A stretch of 64,000 nucleotides of DNA from the NCBI GenBank assembly GCA_010015805.1, contig ML978142.1:124001-188000 (forward strand). Direction: 5' to 3'. Below are positions 58,438-64,000 of this stretch, piece by piece. The translations under genes were made by a program, and so were the position numbers. Source of the stretch: Rhizodiscina lignyota (taxonomy: Eukaryota > Ascomycota > Dothideomycetes > Aulographales > Rhizodiscinaceae). How positions within the stretch are numbered: position 1 is the stretch's first letter; each line of letters starts with the position of its first letter. The notes under the pieces are model-generated. The model saw only the letters and a list, made by a program, of their open reading frames with translations. It made no database searches and was not told the DNA's origin.

Positions 58438-59542
58438 GCTGATACTGGAGAGGCCTCAGACCTTGCGAGGCCAACACTCCGGAGAAAATGAGCGGGTCCT
58501 GATTGAGATTCGCAAAACCAACGAGCAAGGGCTAAACAGCGCAATGGACGTGACGGCCACCGTTCGTGCCTGGAGACGAAGGCAAAACCAAAAGCGAAAA
58601 TATGAAGCTATTCATGAAAGTCACCGTGAAGACACGCGCGGAAATAAGTCTTCAAACTTCTCGCATGCCAAGAGGAGCGAATCTGAGGCATCAATGCTCG
58701 ACTGGAGACAGTGCATATGTAAGCACTACCTCAGTCATGTCCCTAAGTCCGGGATGAGATAGGGCAAGGAATATGCCGAAAGGACTTCAAAGCCATGGGT
58801 TACGTAATGATTCCAAAAAGGCCTTTTCTGCAATCACTATATGTAACAGGTATTTTCCCATTTAAATGCTTGCTGTTGACGGTTGAGCCGCAACAGTGCT
58901 GCAGAGCAGCGAAACAGGAGGCGGAGGTGGTTGATTGTTACGGGGGAGTGGGGAGACTTGGCCACGATTGGCTAGCTTGAGCCTCACATAATTATGTAAT
59001 GTGGATATTATGTCATCCGTCGCATGGGCGACTGGAGATCCCCTGATCCTCAACGCTCAAGGTCTCGTACTCGTTTGTGGGTTTTACTCGTTTGCCTGGC
59101 ACGACACACGGTTTTCAGTCCGAGAGGTGTTCCACTCACTCCCGCGAAGCAGTTTATACGCAATACAGCCTGTTGGGTTACATTGCAGCTCTGATCGCAC
59201 CAGCTCTAACCTTCGGCCTCCCCTTTGCGAGATAAGGCGTACTCCTTCGCAGACTCTTCCTGTCCGAATCTGCTTCCTTACAGATGCAGGAACAATGGAA
59301 CAAGCTTTCGGGAGATCTTCGTTTGGCTTAGACTGCGACAGTGCGGACCAAATATGCAAGGGTGCGTGGTCAGAGGATCATGTCTCTGCACCGTTGGAGT
59401 AGGAGTCCGATACCCATTGAAGCATCTGGCGTAATATTTCAAGATCTCATTGGCATCTACGGAGTAGTCTCGGGTTCATAATAAGTCGACCCTTGCCCGA
59501 GGGTGAAATACAAATCTTTACATGTCAATTTCAGTTTCTCTG
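58438..59542. other. Gap: bZIP promoter and GMC 3' flank
   Basis: About 1.1 kb without a gene I can support. Short frames on both strands have no recognisable content. Confidence 0.35.
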
Positions 59543-61762
59543 TTAATGCTGCGACCGCTCTCGCGCGTATCTGATGATGTCTGCCCCCTTTTCGGCCGTA
59601 GCATATACCAAGCTGCTTATGTTCCCCTGTTTGTTCAGTGTCAGTGTGATCTTGCGAGTGCCGTTCACTTAAGCTTACCTGCACATGCATGGGAAAAATT
59701 GAAGCATCACAGACGCGCACATTCTTCGTTCCGTACACTTTCAGGCTCGAATCAATGACGCCGCCCTTCTCCCGCGGCAACATTGCACATGTTCCAATTG
59801 GATGATACTCTGTCACGCATGTCTCCCGCACATGCTTCCTGGCATCATCAACGGTTTTGATCGCTCGCTGGCCCGGCATCTATTTTAGTCAGCGCAGGAC
59901 AATAAATAGTCTGATGCGATAAAGCCAGACCGGAATAGTATCACCGTTGGAATCCCTCTTGAAGCGTGATGCCATCGGCTCCATTTCATGAACCCTCATT
60001 GACTCTATAATCGTGAGGGCAAGAATTTCGAGGTCGAGTGGATGGCTCAGGTATCGAGGGTCAATAATCGGTGGCCGCAACGGATCCGCAGATCGAATGT
60101 GTACGAAACCACGGGAGAAGACTCGTGTCAAATCAATCGCCAAACCACCGTACCGCCCTGGGTGGCTATGTGTAAACGTCCTCGACGGCATAGTCGGGTC
60201 GGAAGTGTCACAACCAGTCGGGGCACAGACTATCCGGCCATCAGCTTCATCACTGTCGAAGAGCTGCTTTGCCGCGAGGCTGATCGTCTCCCTTGCTGCG
60301 ACTGTGTCCCCGGGATGGTCTTCCAAGAGCTTTTTCAACCGACGATTGACTTGCTCAGCTCTCTCGTCGCTTTCCACCGTTGTGTGCGACACATACGCTG
60401 CGGTGGCGAACGGATTTGTGAGAGGACCGGCTTTGTGCTGGGTGTACGTATCCATAACCGCTCTGCGGACGTCAGGATTTCGAAAATCGTCGAATGAAGG
60501 CACTCCATCCTCGAGTTCATACCCGTGCAGCACGAGCGGGTGGTCCATCAAATTCTCACCGACGCCTGGATTGTCAATCAAGCAAGGCACCTTGCCATCC
60601 AGAATGGCCGCCGAGCCAATTCCAGAGAGCTCAAGAATCTGCGGGGTATTTATCGCCCCTCCGCAGATGATAACCTCCCTGTCGCAGTTCACAACGCACT
60701 GCCTCCCTTCAGATCCGGCGAGAAACTCGACTCCAGTTGCAACCAGCTCGTCCTTGCGAGATTGAAACACAATACGTGCGGCATGCGCTTCAGTGAGAAC
60801 ATGCAAATTTGAACGCGAGGCATTTGGCGCATAGTATGCTGATGCAGCATAGCTTCGAGTCGCTGTTTTTGGATCTACTGTGGCTGGTGGGTTGAATCCA
60901 CCCATAGCAGTGCCAGTTCGGGGATCTTTTGGCCTGCTGATACCTCAGTATTGCTGCTTCTGGTGCAAAGGGATGCGTACTCTGGATATCCAAGCTTACG
61001 ACAAGCTTCTGGGAAAGCTTTCTGGGTCCAAACCAAATCGGTCTCTGGAAAGCTAGTCTGTATTGGTCCAGAGGTTCCCCGAAGAGTCTCGTCAATGTAG
61101 CTCGACAGCTCTGCTGGCCACATTGAGTTCTTCGAAGGCGGATTATATGTCTCGCACTTCTGATAGTACCTGTACATGGGTCAACCTGCAGAACATGTAA
61201 ATGCAGCAGATGGCTCTTACGGAAGCAAGTCATCGAAGCCCCATCCTGGATTGCCGAGTTTAGCCAGGTTGTCCAAGTCGGATCTGGACGCCTGAGCCCA
61301 CATCTGCAGAATTGTTCAGCCTCTTCAATACATCTCCTGTCCCTCAAAGGCCAACTCTACGTGGAAGTTGAATGCGCTGCTACCACCGAGGCACTTGCCC
61401 CTTGGCCACTCGTGGATGCGACCATTCGAGTGTTGCTGTACTTTCCATCAGTCTATCAGGATACCCAGCGTGTCTTGATTGTCGAACCTGAGGCTCTGTC
61501 CGCCATTTCCAGTCGAGGTCCGGATCGCCCAAAGCCTGCAAGTACGCCACGGGTGTGTCGATGATTGGATTCCCCATTTGATTCTTTCCGGCCTCGATCA
61601 CGCCAACCGTCACGGACTCATCTTCTGTTAAGCGAGCAGCGATTGTCAATCCCGCGGTTCCTGTTGCACGTTAGGAGTTGCTGTCAGATGCAGTGCACTG
61701 TACCTCCCTCCGCCGACGATGACATAGTCGTACCGACGTGAAATAAATTCTTCTGGGGACAT
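59543..61762 (-). CDS. GMC-family FAD oxidoreductase, intron-rich
   Basis: Glucose-methanol-choline oxidoreductase (alcohol oxidase/dehydrogenase type), about 580-600 residues over eight or so exons. From ATG 61762 it reads FISRRYDYVIVGG, then TAGLTIAARLTED and VGVIEAGK (FAD site). After a 52-nt intron starting at the codon after WRTEPQ it reads HEWPRGKCLGGSSAFNF, the GMC signature 1. It continues through MGGFNPPATVDPKTATRSYA, VIICGGAINTPQILELSGIG (signature 2), the catalytic TEYHPIGTCAML, and GNISSLVYATAEKGADII before the stop at 59543. Only the first junction, inside the glycine motif, does not close in frame with GT-AG sites: it is off by one base. Substrate unknown; aryl or aliphatic alcohols are typical. 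Confidence 0.82.
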
Positions 61763-62293
61763 TTTTCCGGCCTGAAGAGCTGCCCAACAGTCCAAGATCA
61801 GAAAGCGAGTGTGATAACTAGGAATTGACAAGGGAACAGAAGAAGAGACGCTCAAGGAGTACGAAAGGGGAGGCCGGGTGGGAGGTTTTATCTGCAGCGA
61901 TGGAAAGCCGAATTCAGTAACTTTGTTACTAGAATGGGCAAACGCGTCGAGGTTGCATTGAAGAAAACCGCTATAACAAGCTTGCGACGTGCGCGTTTGG
62001 AGTTTGATTACTTATGTCACGCCGAGCGCTACAGCTTGCGAGAATGCTCGCCAGCTTCTCCGAAAAGGGTAATTGGTAAGGGTGCCACCATAATCACCAT
62101 ACTAATTAAACAGTCTATAAAGACAGTCGGGAGGATATTTACGGCTGGATGGCGAGTTGTTTCGGTATGTGACATGGAAACTGCTCGCAAAAGCTTCAAC
62201 AGCGCCCCTTCTCGCCCCCCACACGCGCGATTGTCATGCTGATCGCTGAAAGCATATCTCCAGTTTCAGTCTATACAAAAGGAACCGTTGCGA
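61763..62293. promoter_or_regulatory. Promoter gap of the GMC gene
   Basis: Upstream of the GMC oxidoreductase gene and downstream of the transporter stop. No other feature seen. Confidence 0.4.
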
Positions 62294-64000
62294 TTAGGCT
62301 TTCTCATTGCGAGCGCCTAACTACATGGAGTATCGGAACTGGAGGTATGGGTGAGCGGAGGGTCCCGAAGGTTTTGACGAACGCCACTCACATATGGATT
62401 CTCAAAATCAGTATAATCCTGCTCGCCCAGTATCTTTCCTTGCACGATTCTCTCCTCTTCAGAAATCCCTTGCTCGCGCATCTGCCTGTCTCTCTTCCGA
62501 TTGCGCATAACAAGAACCACGCGCCACGATGCAAGCAGCAGAAACTCGAGGGCGAAGCAAATCGCGCAACCAACCGTCCCGCTCGTATATTTCGGCGCAT
62601 CTTGAGCCTTGAAGATCTGAGAGCCGCACATGTTGCCGACACAATAACCCACAAAGGTCCAACTGGACGTAATTGTGCGCTTCGTCCGGCCGGCAATGTT
62701 GGACGGGATCAGACTCCACGCGAGGAACAGCGCAATGACGTACGGGACGGTGATGAAGTAGCATCCCCATTTGGTCCACTTGTGTGCTGGATCGTTTGGC
62801 AGTAGCGATATGCCCAAGAATCCCGCAAAGGGTGTGATGATGGAGAACATCATGAAGTACAAGCGGAGATCCTTCCAGCGGGAGACGGCAAGGCCGATAA
62901 TGACAAAGTAGATGACGGAGAACACATTGCGAGGAATGTCGATGAGGATCGTTTGCAGACTGGCTTGAACAATTGGTCAGCAAGTCGCTGCAGAGAGGCC
63001 AGTCAAGCTAAACAAAAGTCCAAGCACTTACTGAAACCGAACGTAGTATACAGAATATTGCCAAAGGTCGTAAGCCCGCCGTTGGGTACGGAGCTGAGGA
63101 AGGCATTGAGGCCTGCAAACCAAAAGCACGGATCGACGAGGCACTCCCGAATTTGGTTCCATTTCCAAGTTTTGATTGCGGTTCGGTCATGTCCTGTGTT
63201 GTTCGACATGATGCGTGCACTGGCCTTTTATACTATCAGGTTATGCTCGGGACGCATGAAAGATCTCAACGACGTACCATTTCTTTCTCCCTGGGACTCA
63301 GCCATCTGACCTCACTTGGTGTTCCGAGCAGAAAGAGGCAAAGAATTCCAACGACCGTCGTGAGCCCACCGAGGAAATACGAAATATACCTCCAGGCCTC
63401 TCCCTTTCCGTTATTCTGCGCGGCAATTCCCAATCCGTACATGACGAGTTGAGCAATGACGCCAAATCCGGCATTTGCACTCTGAAAGACGAGGCCTCTC
63501 GAGGCATGCTCCCTTGTCTTGTACCAAGAACCCACGACGAGAATGAAACCGGGCGAAATGCAACACTCGAAGAAGCCTTGCAGTGCTCGGAGCGTGACCA
63601 ACTGAGTGAAATTTTGACAGAACCCGATGCACAAGACGACGATGCCCCAGCAGATCATGTAGCATGAGAGCATCCTGCCCATCTTGTATCGCTGAAGGAG
63701 GATGTTTGATGGAAACTCGAAGATCATGTACGTGATGTAGAAGACTGTCGTAAGCCACGAGTACTGTTGTCCGACGAGGTGCGTGTCTTCTCGCAGGCCG
63801 AAGATTGCTTGCGTTCCCAGTGATGTTTTGTCTGTCTGCTGGATCCCGTAGCAGAGCCACATCAACGGCAGCAGGTATCTGTCGGCCTTTCTCTTCAACT
63901 TGTGCAGCTCTTCTTTGGTATATCTGTTCTCGGCGGCGACTTTCAAGATGTCAATACAAGTCGCATTGCGAATGTCGGCCGATGGGGCTTACCATAATCG
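62294..64000 (-). CDS. MFS anion:cation symporter, Dal5/allantoate-permease-like (5' end beyond window)
   Basis: Plasma-membrane transporter of the ACS family, which imports organic anions such as allantoate, nicotinate or pantothenate. The first exon is cut by the right edge (only the GATTATG codons before an intron are seen). The body begins VAAENRYTKEELHKLKRKAD and has LPLMWLCYGIQQTDKTSLG, then QQYSWLTTVFYITYMIFEFP and LQGFFECCISPGFILVVGSW, the usual Dal5 blocks. Two more introns lead to PNGGLTTFGNILYTTFGF, then TSLQTILIDIPRNVFSV, KRTITSSWTFVGYCVGNMCG, and a tail DYTDFENPY. A last intron gives the stop at 62294; without it the frame would end at 62317. It is in the same orientation as the GMC gene, 0.5 kb upstream. 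Confidence 0.88.

Overview
The window looks like nuclear DNA of a filamentous ascomycete (Pezizomycotina). Coding regions are broken by many 48-90 nt GT-AG introns. Gene families typical of that group are present: HET-domain incompatibility genes, Zn(II)2Cys6 regulators, a bZIP/DUF3425 regulator, a PTH11-like rhodopsin-domain membrane protein, a LaeA-like methyltransferase and a Dal5-type MFS permease. The CYP51 and other housekeeping proteins read like Dothideomycetes, but that is an impression, not a phylogeny. No rRNA, tRNA, CRISPR array or retroelement was recognised.

Left part (1-18.3 kb): mostly housekeeping. It holds the 5' part of kynureninase, dihydrofolate synthase, a NEDD8/SUMO-type protease with tiny exons, an unknown protein, an AdrK-like methyltransferase, a MetE-like zinc enzyme and a small membrane protein. 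These are followed by an intact HET gene, a short Zn2Cys6 protein, and a divergent pair (UNC-93-like transporter and N-carbamoyl-amino-acid hydrolase). The promoter of that pair carries four copies of a 12-13 nt motif.

Tyrosine block (20.6-31.7 kb): after a broken HET gene come MET8 and a tyrosine-catabolism cluster. The cluster has 4-hydroxyphenylpyruvate dioxygenase, fumarylacetoacetase, a TTC36-like TPR protein (candidate HmgX), a LaeA-like methyltransferase, a large Zn2Cys6 regulator (candidate HmgR) and maleylacetoacetate isomerase. Together the enzymes run hydroxyphenylpyruvate to homogentisate and maleylacetoacetate to fumarate plus acetoacetate. Homogentisate dioxygenase is not in the window. 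The TPR protein is of special interest because animal TTC36 protects the animal form of the same dioxygenase.

Middle (32.7-46.4 kb): a small membrane protein, two related zinc-finger genes (one with a duplicated module and a frame change), CYP51/ERG11, a CUE-domain ER protein, a CitE/CLYBL-like lyase, an LRR protein with a C-terminal Cys cluster, HMG-CoA lyase and an alpha/beta hydrolase.

Right part (46.4-64 kb) is accessory in character. It holds an intact-looking Tc1/mariner-type transposase, a HET relic, the rhodopsin-domain protein and a 4-coumarate-CoA-ligase-like enzyme ending in a PTS1-like ARL. Next come a HET gene split by an in-frame stop, a bZIP/DUF3425 factor, a GMC oxidoreductase and a Dal5-type transporter that runs off the right edge. 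Ligase, oxidase, transporter and regulator could form an aromatic or alcohol catabolic set, but this is inference. A diverged 80-130 nt repeat occurs at four places (about 1.2, 3.1, 26.1 and 34.9 kb).
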